Below, piece by piece: positions 46,740 to 56,755 of a stretch of DNA of 64,000 bases; positions within the stretch are counted from its first letter, which is position 1, and each line of letters begins with the position of its first letter. This stretch comes from Burkholderia arboris. Lineage in GTDB: Bacteria; Pseudomonadota; Gammaproteobacteria; Burkholderiales; Burkholderiaceae. The notes beneath the pieces were generated by a model. The model saw only the letters and a program-made list of their open reading frames with translations. It did no database searches and had not been told where the DNA came from. Where the stretch lies: positions 62,001 through 126,000 of the forward strand of contig NZ_CABVPX010000013.1 in assembly GCF_902499125.1 (NCBI RefSeq), written 5' to 3'. A program made the translations under genes and the position numbers.

Positions 46740-47702
46740 ATGGATCGATTCGACGCAATGCAGGCGTTCGCCCGCGTGGTGGAAGCCGGCAGCTTCACGA
46801 AAGCGGCCGACACGCTGCACATGAGCCGCACCACCGTCACGCAACTGGTGCAGCAGCTCGAAGCGCGGCTGCGCGTGAAGCTGTTCAATCGCACGACGCG
46901 CAAGGTCGTCGTCACGGCCGACGGCGCCGCGTACTACGACCGCGTCGTGCGCCTGCTGGCCGACATGGACGATGCCGAAACGAGCCTGTCCGCTGCGTCG
47001 GCGTCGCCGAGGGGGCGGCTGCGCGTGGACGTGCCGAGCCCGTTCGCGCGCCTGATCCTGATCCCCGCGCTGCCCGCGTTCCATGCGCGCTATCCGGACC
47101 TCCAGCTCGACATGGGCGTGAGCGACCGCGTGGTCGACGTGATCGGCGAGAACGTCGACTGCGTCGTGCGCGGCGGCGAACCGGCCGATCGATCGCTGGT
47201 TGCACGCCGCGTCGGCGACCTGCGGCTCGGCGTGTACGCATCGCCGGCCTATCTCGCGCGCGCCGGCACGCCAACACATCCGGGTGACCTCGAAGATACG
47301 CATCACCGCATCGTCGGTTTTCTGTGGGCGCGCACCGGCAAGGCATTGCCGTTTGCGATGGCGCGCGACGGCGAGCAGATCACCGTGCGCGGACGCTACG
47401 TGCTCGCGGTCGACGACGGCAATGCGTATCTCGAAGCCGGTCTCGCGGGGCTCGGCATCCTGTGGCTGCCCGACTACATGGCCAGCGCGTATCGCACGCG
47501 TGGCGAACTGGTGCCGCTGTTCGAGCAGTGGCAACTCGAACCGATGCCGATGTACGTCGCGTTCCCGCCGAACCGGCACGTCAGCGCGAAGCTGCGCGTA
47601 TTCGTCGACTGGGTCGCCGACCTGATGGCGCAGCATGCGCCGATCGCGAACCGGCGTCGCGGCGGCGGTTCGCGCGACACGCGCAAGGCCGTGGCAACCT
47701 GA
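46740..47702 (+). CDS. LysR-type regulator
   Basis: Predicted 320-residue LTTR. The N-terminal helix-turn-helix is AGSFTKAADTLHMSRTTVTQ (about 16-35) with LVQQLEARLRVKLFNRTTRK after it. The effector domain follows from GRLRVDVPSPFARL, and the last 20 residues are basic and probably disordered. The ATG at 46740 is the family start. It is divergent from the Rid-family gene, its likeliest target, with about 150 bases between them. A bidirectional terminator lies after its stop. Confidence 0.9.
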   Translation: MDRFDAMQAFARVVEAGSFTKAADTLHMSRTTVTQLVQQLEARLRVKLFNRTTRKVVVTADGAAYYDRVVRLLADMDDAETSLSAASASPRGRLRVDVPSPFARLILIPALPAFHARYPDLQLDMGVSDRVVDVIGENVDCVVRGGEPADRSLVARRVGDLRLGVYASPAYLARAGTPTHPGDLEDTHHRIVGFLWARTGKALPFAMARDGEQITVRGRYVLAVDDGNAYLEAGLAGLGILWLPDYMASAYRTRGELVPLFEQWQLEPMPMYVAFPPNRHVSAKLRVFVDWVADLMAQHAPIANRRRGGGSRDTRKAVAT

Positions 47703-47724
47703 ATCGCGAGACAGCGACCGCACA

Positions 47725-47757
47725 TAAAAAAACCCGCGCACCTTGCGCGGGTTTCGG
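47725..47757. terminator. Bidirectional terminator, allA / lysR
   Basis: 10-bp stem AACCCGCGCA/TGCGCGGGTT (47731-47740 with 47744-47753) and a CCT loop. On the minus strand it is followed by seven T, ending the allantoin operon after allA. Confidence 0.88.
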
Positions 47758-47799
47758 CAGGCATGCAAACAGCCTGTCAGTCGCGAGAACGCCGGCGAC

Positions 47800-48312
47800 T
47801 CAGGCCGTCAGCGCATGCAGCGCTTCGTCGGTGAGCCACAGCGATTCCTGCAGATCCTGCTCGTTCAGGTTCAGGCCATCACCGCCGCGATCGACGACGA
47901 TGAAGTCGCTGACGCCGCCGAGCGCGATCAGCGGGTGATGCCACACGCCCTTCGCATAGTTGACGCCCTGCCAGCCGCTCGTCACGAATGCGCGGATCTG
48001 CGCCGGATCGAGGTCGCCCGCGGGCGCGACGACGACGAGATACGGCTGGTCGTTCAGCGGCACGAAGGCCTGGCTGCCGAGCGGGTGCCGCTCCAGCATC
48101 TTCACCTCGAACGGCAGCGTGCGCGGCTGGCCGCGGAACAGGTTCACGAGCGTGCGGCCGTCTTCATCGGTCACGTCGACTGTCGCGAGATCGTGAAAGC
48201 GGATCGTCGTGCCGAGGTTGATCGGGATCTGCTTCGCCCCTTCCGTTTCGATCACGTCGCCGAACGGCGCGAAGGCTTCCTTGGTCAGCGGTTCGATTGC
48301 AAGCGTCTTCAT
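47800..48312 (-). CDS. allA: Ureidoglycolate lyase
   Basis: Splits ureidoglycolate into glyoxylate and urea, the last step of the pathway encoded here. The 170-residue protein of the cupin-like AllA family has [10 protein letters not shown], a conserved [14 protein letters not shown] and [10 protein letters not shown] segments. Its ATG at 48312 overlaps the allantoicase stop by four bases (ATGA), so the two are translationally coupled. The operon ends at the terminator after it. Confidence 0.95.
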   Translation of the reverse strand: MKTLAIEPLTKEAFAPFGDVIETEGAKQIPINLGTTIRFHDLATVDVTDEDGRTLVNLFRGQPRTLPFEVKMLERHPLGSQAFVPLNDQPYLVVVAPAGDLDPAQIRAFVTSGWQGVNYAKGVWHHPLIALGGVSDFIVVDRGGDGLNLNEQDLQESLWLTDEALHALTA

Positions 48313-49322
48313 TTGTCGAGCGTCCCCCACAGACGCAGGCGCGACACGCCACCGTCCGGAATGATGTTCAGTCGCACGTGCGTGACGGGGCCGAGCGACG
48401 CGATGCCGTGTTCGAAGTAATGCTGCTTGTCCATCTGCAGCTTCTGTTCGCCGAGCAGCACCGGCCAGAACATCGACTGCGTGATCAGCGAGCTGTCCGT
48501 GCCGCCCGACACGTACGCGGCCTGGATCGAGCAGCGGTCCGGGTAGTTGCCCTTGAAGAACGCGGTATCGACTTCGATCTTGCGGATCACGCCCGGCTGC
48601 GCGAGCGCGATGATCGCCCAGTCGTTGCCCGGTTCGCGACGGCGGCGGGTTTCCCAGCCATCGCCCATGTTCACGCCGCGGCCCGGCAGCAGCAGGTTCG
48701 ACGTGACGCCGAAGTGCTGGTTGTTCGCGGCCACGACGTAACCGCCGTTTTCCATCGCCGCGAGGTCGAACTGCTCGGTCGCGCTCGCACCGGCCCAGTC
48801 GAGCTGCGGCTGGCCGTACACGCGCAGGCGCGCGATGCCGCCGTCCGGGTAGATGTTCACGCGCAGGTGCGTGAACGCTCGCGCGTCGCTCGCTTCGACG
48901 TAGTGATGGCTGTTGCCCTGCAACGTCGTCGACGGCACGATCTCGACCCACTCGGTCGCATGCGTCGGCGCGCCGTCGGCCACGAACGCGGCCTCGATCG
49001 ACGCAGCCGGCGGGAAGTTGCCGGTGAAGTGGCTCGTGTCGATGTCGAAGCCCTTGATCACGCCCGGGCGCGCGAGCTTGACGATGCACCAGTCAAAGCC
49101 CGTCGTGCGCTTGCGGCGCGTTTCCCAGCCGTCCATCCACTTGCCGTGGTCGTCGTACTTGCCGGGAATGAAGACGGCCGGCTCGGGGTTCAGCATCCGG
49201 TCCTTCGGCGCGAAGAAATCGTCGCTGGCCTCGAGCGCCTGCGCACCGAGACGCGGGTCGGCAAGATTCACGTAGCGCCGCGTGAAATCGGGTGCGTTGG
49301 GATCGAGAAGCGGAACAGCCAT
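48309..49322 (-). CDS. alc: Allantoicase
   Basis: Hydrolyses allantoate to ureidoglycolate and urea. The 337-residue protein consists of two similar jelly-roll domains, seen as the repeats [20 protein letters not shown] and [20 protein letters not shown], and the conserved [17 protein letters not shown] motif. It starts 62 bases after uraD and overlaps allA by four bases. Together with uraD and allA this completes the route from OHCU. Confidence 0.96.
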   Translation of the reverse strand: MAVPLLDPNAPDFTRRYVNLADPRLGAQALEASDDFFAPKDRMLNPEPAVFIPGKYDDHGKWMDGWETRRKRTTGFDWCIVKLARPGVIKGFDIDTSHFTGNFPPAASIEAAFVADGAPTHATEWVEIVPSTTLQGNSHHYVEASDARAFTHLRVNIYPDGGIARLRVYGQPQLDWAGASATEQFDLAAMENGGYVVAANNQHFGVTSNLLLPGRGVNMGDGWETRRRREPGNDWAIIALAQPGVIRKIEVDTAFFKGNYPDRCSIQAAYVSGGTDSSLITQSMFWPVLLGEQKLQMDKQHYFEHGIASLGPVTHVRLNIIPDGGVSRLRLWGTLDK

Positions 49323-49384
49323 GATGTTTCCTTGTTTCAGTGATGCGATCAGGCCGCTGCGACGCAGCAGGCCGCATTGCGGTG

Positions 49385-49906
49385 TCAGGCGTCGATCAGG
49401 TCGTCGAGGCGGAAGCGCGCGATCCGGTAGATCTGGTCCAGGCTCGCACGCAGTTCCTCGGTGCGCGAATGATTCACGCGCGACTCGAAGTTCGCGATGA
49501 TGCCGTGACGGTCATAGCCGCGCACCGCGAGGATGAACGGGAAGCCGAACTTCTCGCGATACGTGCGGTTCAGCGTCAGCAGCTTGTCGAACTCTTCCTG
49601 CGTGCACTGGTCGAGGCCCGCGCCGCTCTGCTCGCGCGTCGACTCGGCCGTCAGCTCGCCGCGCACGGCGGCCTTGCCGGCCAGCTCCGGGTGAGCGTTG
49701 ATCAGCGCGAGCTGGCGCACTTCGCCGCCTGCTTCCACCGCACCCGACATCGTCTTGTGCAGCGCGTCGATGCTCGCGAACGGCCGCTCGCCCGCGGCGA
49801 CCTCGGCCACCCACGGCGAATGTTCGAAGATCCCCGACAGCGCCGCGACAAATGCGCTCGGCGCCATCGTGTTCAGTTGTTCCAACGTGTAGCGCATCGC
49901 CTTCAT
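49385..49906 (-). CDS. uraD: OHCU decarboxylase
   Basis: Decarboxylates 2-oxo-4-hydroxy-4-carboxy-5-ureidoimidazoline stereospecifically to S-allantoin. The 173-residue all-helical protein shows [13 protein letters not shown] (with the catalytic histidine), a glutamine/glutamate pair in [12 protein letters not shown], and [16 protein letters not shown]. Its ATG at 49906 overlaps the puuE stop in ATGA, so puuE and uraD are coupled. Its reaction precedes PuuE in the pathway although its gene follows. Confidence 0.95.
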   Translation of the reverse strand: MKAMRYTLEQLNTMAPSAFVAALSGIFEHSPWVAEVAAGERPFASIDALHKTMSGAVEAGGEVRQLALINAHPELAGKAAVRGELTAESTREQSGAGLDQCTQEEFDKLLTLNRTYREKFGFPFILAVRGYDRHGIIANFESRVNHSRTEELRASLDQIYRIARFRLDDLIDA

Positions 49907-50856
49907 GCTTTCCCTTCGTTTTGATGATTGGGCTGATACGGATGATGTTCACGCCAGTGACGCGCGATATCGACACGGCGCGTCACCCATACGCGCTCGT
50001 GCTTCTCGATGTGATCGAGGAAACGCTGCAGCCCGCGGAACCGGCCCGGCCGGCCGAGCAGCCGGCAGTGCATGCCGATCGACAGCATCTTCGGCGCCTC
50101 GTCGCCTTCCGCGTACAGCACGTCGAATGCGTCGCGCAGGTAGTCGAAGAAGTGATCGCCGGTGTTGAAGCCCTGCGGCGTCGCGAAACGCATGTCGTTC
50201 GTGTCGAGCGTGTACGGCACGATCAGTTGCGGCGACGTGCCGCCGCCCGACACCTTGACGTCCATCCAGAACGGCAGGTCGTCGCCGTAGTTGTCGGAGT
50301 CGTACAGGAAGCCGCCGTGTTCGGCGACCAGGCGGTGCGTATTGGGGCTGTCGCGGCCGGTATACCAGCCGAGCGGGCGCTCGCCCGTCACGCGCTCGAT
50401 CGCTTCCATCCCGAGGCGCATGTGTTCGGCTTCGAGTTCCGGCGTCATGCTCTGGTAGTGGATCCAGCGCCAGCCGTGGCACGCGATTTCATGGCCCAGC
50501 TCGACGAAGGCGCGCGCGAGCTCCGGATGACGCTCGATCGCCATGCCGACGCCGAATACCGTCAGCGGCATCCCGCGCTTCTCGAATTCGCGCAGGATCC
50601 GCCACACGCCGGCCCGCGAACCGTATTCGTAGATCGACTCCATGCTCATGTGGCGGTCCGGATACGCGGCCGCGCCCACGATTTCGGACAGGAACTGCTC
50701 GGAGCCCGGATCGCCGTGCAGCACGCAGTTCTCGCCGCCCTCCTCGTAGTTCAGCACGAATTGCACGGCGACGCGGGCGCGCCCCGGCCAGTTCGCCTGA
50801 ACGGGATGGCGGCCGTAGCCGATCAGGTCGCGAGGATAGTTGGGATCGAGTGACAT
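49903..50856 (-). CDS. puuE: PuuE allantoinase (polysaccharide deacetylase fold)
   Basis: Cofactor-light allantoinase that hydrolyses S-allantoin to allantoate; it has the fold of polysaccharide deacetylases and is unrelated to classical AllB. The 317-residue protein starts SLDPNYPRDLIGYGRHPVQ and shows family landmarks NYEEGGENCVLHGD, HEIACHGWRWIHYQ and GWYTGRDSPNTHRLV. I chose the ATG at 50856 from the known N-terminus; an earlier in-frame ATG exists. A 149-base gap to the racemase, with a possible TACACT -10, suggests an extra promoter. Confidence 0.94.
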   Translation of the reverse strand: MSLDPNYPRDLIGYGRHPVQANWPGRARVAVQFVLNYEEGGENCVLHGDPGSEQFLSEIVGAAAYPDRHMSMESIYEYGSRAGVWRILREFEKRGMPLTVFGVGMAIERHPELARAFVELGHEIACHGWRWIHYQSMTPELEAEHMRLGMEAIERVTGERPLGWYTGRDSPNTHRLVAEHGGFLYDSDNYGDDLPFWMDVKVSGGGTSPQLIVPYTLDTNDMRFATPQGFNTGDHFFDYLRDAFDVLYAEGDEAPKMLSIGMHCRLLGRPGRFRGLQRFLDHIEKHERVWVTRRVDIARHWREHHPYQPNHQNEGKA

Positions 50857-51005
50857 GGGTTCGAAATGCGGCGAAAGCGGGCTGAAATAATGGGTTCGCA
50901 TCGACTGCGCGGCGCCCGGAGGCCGACCGCACAAGCCGATGCGATGACGGCCCAGTGTAGCGAAAACGTTCATACGCGCCCATACAGCGACGCAGATAGT
51001 GCGTG

Positions 51006-51797
51006 TCAGACGGTGTGTATGTGCGGTTGCGGCAAATTCCCGACCGGTTCCGCCGCATCCCCGTCCGGCGGGCTGAAGCGGGCGAATGCGCCGTCGTAGC
51101 GCTTCGGCAGCGGCCGCGCGAAATCGCCGCGTTTCGCGGTCGCGAGACGCAGCGCGACGAGCGCCTCGGCCCATTTGACCGCCGCCGTGACGCCCTCGAC
51201 CACCGGCGCGCCGATCTGCTGCTCGATCTCGTGCGCGAACTCGGCCATTCCCGCGCAGCCGAGCACGATCGCGTCGGCGCCGTCCTCGTCGAGCGCGCGC
51301 CGGCATTCGTCGACGATGATCCGGCGCGCGGCCGAGCCCGGCCGGTCGAGTTCGAGCACCGCGACGTCGGTCGCGCGCACGTTGCGGCAGAACCGCTTCA
51401 TCCCGTAGCGCTCCGCGAGGTGCCACGCCATCCCGCAGGTGCGGGCGAGCGTCGTGACGACCGAGAAGCCCGGCGCGAGCACGCTCGCCGCATGCATCGC
51501 GGCCTCGGCGATACCGATCACCGGCCCGCGTGCGAGCTCGCGCGCCGCATACAGGCCCGGGTCGCCGAAGCATGCGATCACGTACGCATCGCAGCCGTCG
51601 CGCTCGCCCTGCGCGATCTCGGCGAGCAGCCCCGGCGTCGCGAGCGCCTCGTCGTAATAGCCTTCGATCGACGGCGGCCCCATCGGCGGGCTCACCGCAA
51701 CGATCTCCGTGCCCGCGGCCGCGACCTCGCGTGCGCAGCGGCCCATCGCGTCGGTCATCCGCTGCGTCGTATTCGGATTGATCAGTCGAATCTTCAT
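51006..51797 (-). CDS. Asp/Glu/hydantoin racemase, probably allantoin racemase
   Basis: A 263-residue member of the Asp/Glu racemase superfamily, hydantoin-racemase branch. The two catalytic cysteines are seen in VIACFGDPGLYAAR and VLGCAGMAEFA, with KIRLINPNTTQRMTDAM at the start. In Klebsiella and Pseudomonas, members of this branch interconvert R- and S-allantoin; location directly with the permease and next to PuuE supports that reading here. Ten bases separate it from the permease gene upstream. Confidence 0.88.
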   Translation of the reverse strand: MKIRLINPNTTQRMTDAMGRCAREVAAAGTEIVAVSPPMGPPSIEGYYDEALATPGLLAEIAQGERDGCDAYVIACFGDPGLYAARELARGPVIGIAEAAMHAASVLAPGFSVVTTLARTCGMAWHLAERYGMKRFCRNVRATDVAVLELDRPGSAARRIIVDECRRALDEDGADAIVLGCAGMAEFAHEIEQQIGAPVVEGVTAAVKWAEALVALRLATAKRGDFARPLPKRYDGAFARFSPPDGDAAEPVGNLPQPHIHTV

Positions 51798-51807
51798 CGC
51801 TCGCTCC

Positions 51808-53292
51808 TCACGCCTTCGTGCTCACGAGCAGCCGGTAGAACACGAAGCCGAGCCCCGCGCCGATGAACCACGAGAAGTTCGCGACGCCTTGCCAGCCGGG
51901 CACCATCACGCAGACGACAGCGATCACCGCGGCCGGCAGCAGCGCGGCGAGCGCGCGGCGGTTCACGCCGCCCGTGTACCAGTACGCGCCGCTCTCCGAC
52001 ATCGTGTACAGGTCGTCGCGCACGAGCCGGCCGCGCTTGACGAGGTAGAAGTCGGCGATCAGCACGCCGTACAGCGGGCCGATGAACGCGCCGAGCACGT
52101 CGAGCGTGTAGTGGATCACGGCCGGGTTGTTGAACAGGTTCCACGGCGTGATGAAGATCGACGCGACGGCCGCGAGCATCCCGCCCGCGCGCCAGCTGAT
52201 CAGCCGCGGTGCGACGTTCGAGAAATCGAACGCGGGCGACACGAAGTTCGCGACGATGTTGATGCCGATCGTCGCGATCGTGAACGTCAGCGCGCCGAGG
52301 ATCACCGCGGTCGGATGGTCGATGCGGCCGACTGTCTCGACCGGGTCGGTGATGAGTTCGCCGAACACCGGCAAGGTCGCTGCCGTCGTGATCACCGTGA
52401 CGAGCGAGAACGCGAGGAAGTTGACCGGCAGCCCCCAGAAATTGCCGCGCTTCACTTCGCCGAACGAGCGGCAGTAGCGCGAGAAATCGCCGAAGTTCAG
52501 CATCGGCCCGGAGAAATACGACACGACCAGCGATACGGCCGTGATCATCACCGGGATCACTTCCGCGCCGTGATACTTGACGCCGCCGAGGTTGATGCCG
52601 ATGTTGCGCCAGCCCGCGCGCCACACCATGTAGCCGGCGAGGATGAACATCACGACGTAGACGGCCGGGCCCGCGAAGTCGATGAACTTCTTGATCGTCT
52701 CCATCCCGTTCCAGAACACGAATGCCTGCAGCACCCACAGCAGCATGAAGCCGGCCCACCCGACCGCCGACAGCCCGAGGAAGCCGTAGCGGTGGACGTC
52801 CGCATACGGCAGCCATTGCGGGACAAATTTCAGCACGACGATCACGAGCGCGCTCGACGCGAGATAGGTCTGGATGCCGTACCACGCGATCGCGATCAGC
52901 CCGCGGATCACGGCCGGCACGTTCGCGCCGAGCACGCCGAACGTCGCGCGGCACGCGACCGGATACGGCACGCCGATCTGCTGGCTCGGCCGTGCGATCA
53001 GGTTGCACAGCACGTTCACGAGGCCGATCCCGACGATCAGCGCGATCAGCACCTGCCAGCTCGTCAGCCCGAGCGCGAACAGGCTGCCTGCGAACACGTA
53101 GCCGCCGACGCTGTGCACGTCCGACATCCAGAACGCGAAGATGTTGTACGAGCCCCATGTCTGATTCTTCAGGGGTGCCAAATCTTCGTTGTACAGACGT
53201 TCGCTGAAACCATTCGGCAGCGCCGGGTCGCCGCCCTCGCCGCCTTCTTCCGCCGGATAGGCGCTGTCGTGCGCCACACTGAACTGAGCCAT
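51808..53292 (-). CDS. NCS1-family permease (allantoin/hydantoin type)
   Basis: Inner-membrane proton- or sodium-coupled importer of 494 residues with about 12 helices. The family motif NQTWGSYNIFAFWMSDVHSV and YPVACRATFGVLGANVPAV match NCS1 nucleobase/allantoin/hydantoin permeases (PucI and HyuP relatives). It is first after the GntR gene and ten bases before the racemase. The context points to uptake of allantoin or a related ureide. Confidence 0.92.
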   Translation of the reverse strand: MAQFSVAHDSAYPAEEGGEGGDPALPNGFSERLYNEDLAPLKNQTWGSYNIFAFWMSDVHSVGGYVFAGSLFALGLTSWQVLIALIVGIGLVNVLCNLIARPSQQIGVPYPVACRATFGVLGANVPAVIRGLIAIAWYGIQTYLASSALVIVVLKFVPQWLPYADVHRYGFLGLSAVGWAGFMLLWVLQAFVFWNGMETIKKFIDFAGPAVYVVMFILAGYMVWRAGWRNIGINLGGVKYHGAEVIPVMITAVSLVVSYFSGPMLNFGDFSRYCRSFGEVKRGNFWGLPVNFLAFSLVTVITTAATLPVFGELITDPVETVGRIDHPTAVILGALTFTIATIGINIVANFVSPAFDFSNVAPRLISWRAGGMLAAVASIFITPWNLFNNPAVIHYTLDVLGAFIGPLYGVLIADFYLVKRGRLVRDDLYTMSESGAYWYTGGVNRRALAALLPAAVIAVVCVMVPGWQGVANFSWFIGAGLGFVFYRLLVSTKA

Positions 53293-53441
53293 GACTTCTC
53301 CTTGACGCGGCCGGGCGGCCGCTCCACCGTCATCGATATCGCTCCGGATCGACGCCCGGAGTCGGACCAGCGGCCCGCGGCAAACGCCGCAGGCCTGCAT
53401 TGCTCTCGTTCTGTGGCGCGCGGCCGGGTTCGCGTCGCCGC

Positions 53442-54146
53442 TCAGGCGCCGCCGAACACTTCGCGCAGATCGACCTGCCCTTGCGCGGGCCGGTCCAGCA
53501 TCTTCAGTTCGACATGCTGCAGGTGGCGCGCCATCAGCGTCACCGCCTGCTTCGGATCGCCCGCCTCCAGCGCGGCGAGGATCTCGTCGTGGTCGTCGCA
53601 CGAGCACGGGCTACGCCCGTGCGATTCGTACAGCGCCGACATCAGCGTCGAGCGTGCGACGAGCCCTTCGAGGCACTCGCTGAGCGTCGCATTGCCCATC
53701 AGCGTCGCGAGCGCCGTGTGGAATTCGCCCGACAGCCGGATCCATGCCGCGACGTCGTGCCGCTCGAACGCCCTGCGTTCCTTGTCGATCAACGTGGCGA
53801 CACCCTTCAGCCGCTTCGCGCCGGGCCCGGTTGCGAGCCGCTCGACCACCGCAAGCTCGATGATCCGGCGCATCTCGAACACCTCGTGCACGTCCTGCAG
53901 CGTCGGGCTCGCGACGAACGCGCCGCGGTTCGGCTCGAGGTCGACCAGCTTGTCGGTCGCGAGCTGCGCGAGCGCCTGGCGAATCGTCCCGCGCTTCACG
54001 CCGAACACGTCGCAGAGCTGCGCCTCCGTCAGCTTCGCGCCGGGCGCGAGCCGATGCTCGAGGATCGCGGTGCGGATCCGTTCGGCGATCGCTTCGGGAC
54101 CGGCTGCGCCGGACGGATGGGAATCGGGCTCGTTCATGATCTGCAT
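53442..54146 (-). CDS. GntR/FCD-type regulator of allantoin genes
   Basis: A 234-residue repressor-type protein with an N-terminal GntR winged helix (LTEAQLCDVFGVKRGTIRQA) and a C-terminal FCD ligand-binding domain (DVHEVFEMRRIIELAVVERL, HTALATLMGNATLSECLEGL). A second ATG at codon 4 is possible. Its own promoter has a perfect TTGACA that overlaps an inverted repeat at 54182-54193, which suggests autorepression. It begins the permease-racemase-puuE-uraD-alc-allA group and likely responds to a pathway intermediate. Confidence 0.9.
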   Translation of the reverse strand: MQIMNEPDSHPSGAAGPEAIAERIRTAILEHRLAPGAKLTEAQLCDVFGVKRGTIRQALAQLATDKLVDLEPNRGAFVASPTLQDVHEVFEMRRIIELAVVERLATGPGAKRLKGVATLIDKERRAFERHDVAAWIRLSGEFHTALATLMGNATLSECLEGLVARSTLMSALYESHGRSPCSCDDHDEILAALEAGDPKQAVTLMARHLQHVELKMLDRPAQGQVDLREVFGGA

Positions 54147-54169
54147 CGTGTGATGGTCCTCATCCTAGG

Positions 54170-54193
54170 GCGGACATAAAGATTGTCAACAAT
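54170..54193 (-). promoter_or_regulatory. gntR promoter with overlapping operator
   Basis: On the minus strand TTGACA is followed after 16 bases by TAGGAT. The -35 lies inside the dyad ATTGT-CA-ACAAT (54182-54193), of the TTGT..ACAA type common for GntR-family sites. Binding there should block polymerase. Confidence 0.6.
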
Positions 54194-54324
54194 TCTTTTG
54201 GCAGATTTCGCACAATCGGCGTGCAGCGGTGTGCCGTCGCACGGTGCAAGACGCACGAAATCCATGCATGACAAGGCTGACAGGCATGACAGAGGCCCTT
54301 CTCGTCGTATACCCTTCCAGCCAT

Positions 54325-54336
54325 TTTGTTGACAAA
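54325..54336. promoter_or_regulatory. Second TTGT-NN-ACAA dyad
   Basis: TTTGT-TG-ACAAA at 54325-54336 contains the exact reverse complement of the core at 54183-54192 (TTGTCAACAA versus TTGTTGACAA). It is about 143 bases upstream on the gntR side and could be an auxiliary operator permitting looping. No further gene starts here on the plus strand. Confidence 0.5.
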
Positions 54337-54407
54337 TTTGGTGCACAACCGGGTGAACAACAGGTTTACGTCGACGAAAATTCCGGACCGTTAGTTGCGC
54401 GCTTACA

Positions 54408-54436
54408 TAAAGAAAAAGGCGGGGAAACCCGCCTTT
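54408..54436 (-). terminator. Terminator after ldcA
   Basis: 9-bp stem AAAGGCGGG/CCCGCCTTT (54415-54423 with 54428-54436) with a GAAA loop, followed on the minus strand by a T-rich tract. It ends the DUF1992-tadA-ldcA transcript. Confidence 0.88.
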
Positions 54437-54454
54437 CGATCGATCGCGCCGGCA

Positions 54455-55393
54455 TCAGCCGAGATGCGGATAGTCCGACAACGTCAGCCGGAAGCCGTGA
54501 GCATTCGCGACCAGTTGCGCCTGCGCGCCGAACGGCAAAGTCAGCAAGTCGGGTACGTGGCCGAACTGGAGCCCCGTGACGACCGGAATCCCGATCACCG
54601 CCCGCACCTGGTCGATCATTGCCTGCATGTCGTAGCCGTTGTCGTACTCGAACGGCCGCGCACCGGTGAACTGGCCGAGCACGAGCGCCTGCTGGCGCGC
54701 GAGCAGGCCCGACAGGTGCAGTTGATAGATCATCCGCTCGATCCGGAACGGCTGCTCGTTGACGTCCTCGATGAACAGGATGCCGCCCTCGATATCGGGC
54801 ATGTACGGCGTGCCGACGAGCGACGTGAGGATCGCGAGGTTGCCGCCCCACAGCGTGCCCGTCACGTTTACCGCCTGCACCTGCGGCGCCTCGGTGACGA
54901 TCGTCGTGCTCGGCTGCGTCAGCGTCTGCCAGAAGTGCTGCATCGTGAAGTCGCTCGGCGCTTCTGCGCCGAAGTCGGCCGACAGCATCGGGCCGCCGAA
55001 CGTCTTGATGCGCGCCTTCGCGTACAGCGCAAGCTGGATCGCCGTGAAGTCGCTGTGGCCGACGAGCGCAACCGGCTGGTCGCGCAGCCGGCGTTCGAGC
55101 CCGCGATAGTCGAGCCCGTGCAGGATTCGCGCGGCACCGTAACCGCCGCGCACCGCGAGCGCGATGTCCGGCAGCGGCCGCTCGGGATCGGCGAGGCGGT
55201 TCAGGTCGCCTGCCCGCTCGCCGTCGGTCCCGCCGAACCGCTGGAAGCGCCGCTGCGTCGCCTCGATGTTCTCGATGCGTTGCTGCGCGGTGCTGAGGCG
55301 CTCGAGCGCGCGGTTGATCGCATCGGGGTCGTGCGGATAGCCGGACGGCGCCAGCAGGCGGATGGTGTAGGACGCGGCGGGCTGGAAGGACAT
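54455..55393 (-). CDS. ldcA: LD-carboxypeptidase
   Basis: S66 serine peptidase that removes the terminal D-alanine from muropeptide tetrapeptides during cell-wall recycling in the cytoplasm. The 312-residue protein shows the nucleophile Ser114 in ALVGHSDFTA, a glutamate in GGILFIEDVNEQPFRIERM and a histidine in QFGHVPDLLTLPFG. It starts 99 bases after tadA on the same strand and ends at a strong terminator. Confidence 0.94.
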   Translation of the reverse strand: MSFQPAASYTIRLLAPSGYPHDPDAINRALERLSTAQQRIENIEATQRRFQRFGGTDGERAGDLNRLADPERPLPDIALAVRGGYGAARILHGLDYRGLERRLRDQPVALVGHSDFTAIQLALYAKARIKTFGGPMLSADFGAEAPSDFTMQHFWQTLTQPSTTIVTEAPQVQAVNVTGTLWGGNLAILTSLVGTPYMPDIEGGILFIEDVNEQPFRIERMIYQLHLSGLLARQQALVLGQFTGARPFEYDNGYDMQAMIDQVRAVIGIPVVTGLQFGHVPDLLTLPFGAQAQLVANAHGFRLTLSDYPHLG

Positions 55394-55492
55394 GGCGAAA
55401 GGTGTCGGGTCGTCAAACCTGCTTAGAGGGTCCGAACCGTCTCCGGTTCACGGAACCGTGCACGCCCGGAACGCCGGGCGCGGCCGGGGCGC

Positions 55493-56475
<983 letters not shown>

Positions 56476-56504
56476 CAGTCAATCGGAACAATGCGGCAGG
56501 CCGA

Positions 56505-56533
56505 ATTCTAGCAGGGTGACGCGGCGATGACAG
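56505..56533 (-). promoter_or_regulatory. Promoter of the DUF1992-tadA-ldcA unit
   Basis: On the minus strand CTGTCA (56528-56533), 17 bases, then TAGAAT (56505-56510), about 30 bases before the start codon at 56475. Confidence 0.5.
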
Positions 56534-56755
56534 GCTCTTCGAATATATGCTCGATATTGCGTTTTTTAGGGGCCGAATCGCGGCGCATGCACGCCGATCG
56601 CCGTCACTTCCCGCTCTGCTGCGCCGCAGCAGGCTGAGCGCCGTCCGGGCCACCGCAAATGCAAGCGGTGTCGGGCCCTGTTTTTTGTTCGTAACGACGC
56701 GGGCCAAGCCGGGCCGGTCCGGCGAAACGGCAGCTGACCTGCTTCCGTCGCCGTG

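Larger units (their letters stand above)
54147..54454. other. 308-base region gntR / ldcA
   Basis: Besides the two dyads and the gntR promoter, it holds the ldcA terminator at its right end. No gene is supported in it. Confidence 0.5.

Noticed and set aside
51709-54153. An 814-codon plus-strand frame opposite the racemase, permease and GntR genes.
   Set aside because: It spans three well-supported minus-strand genes and has shadow-type composition.
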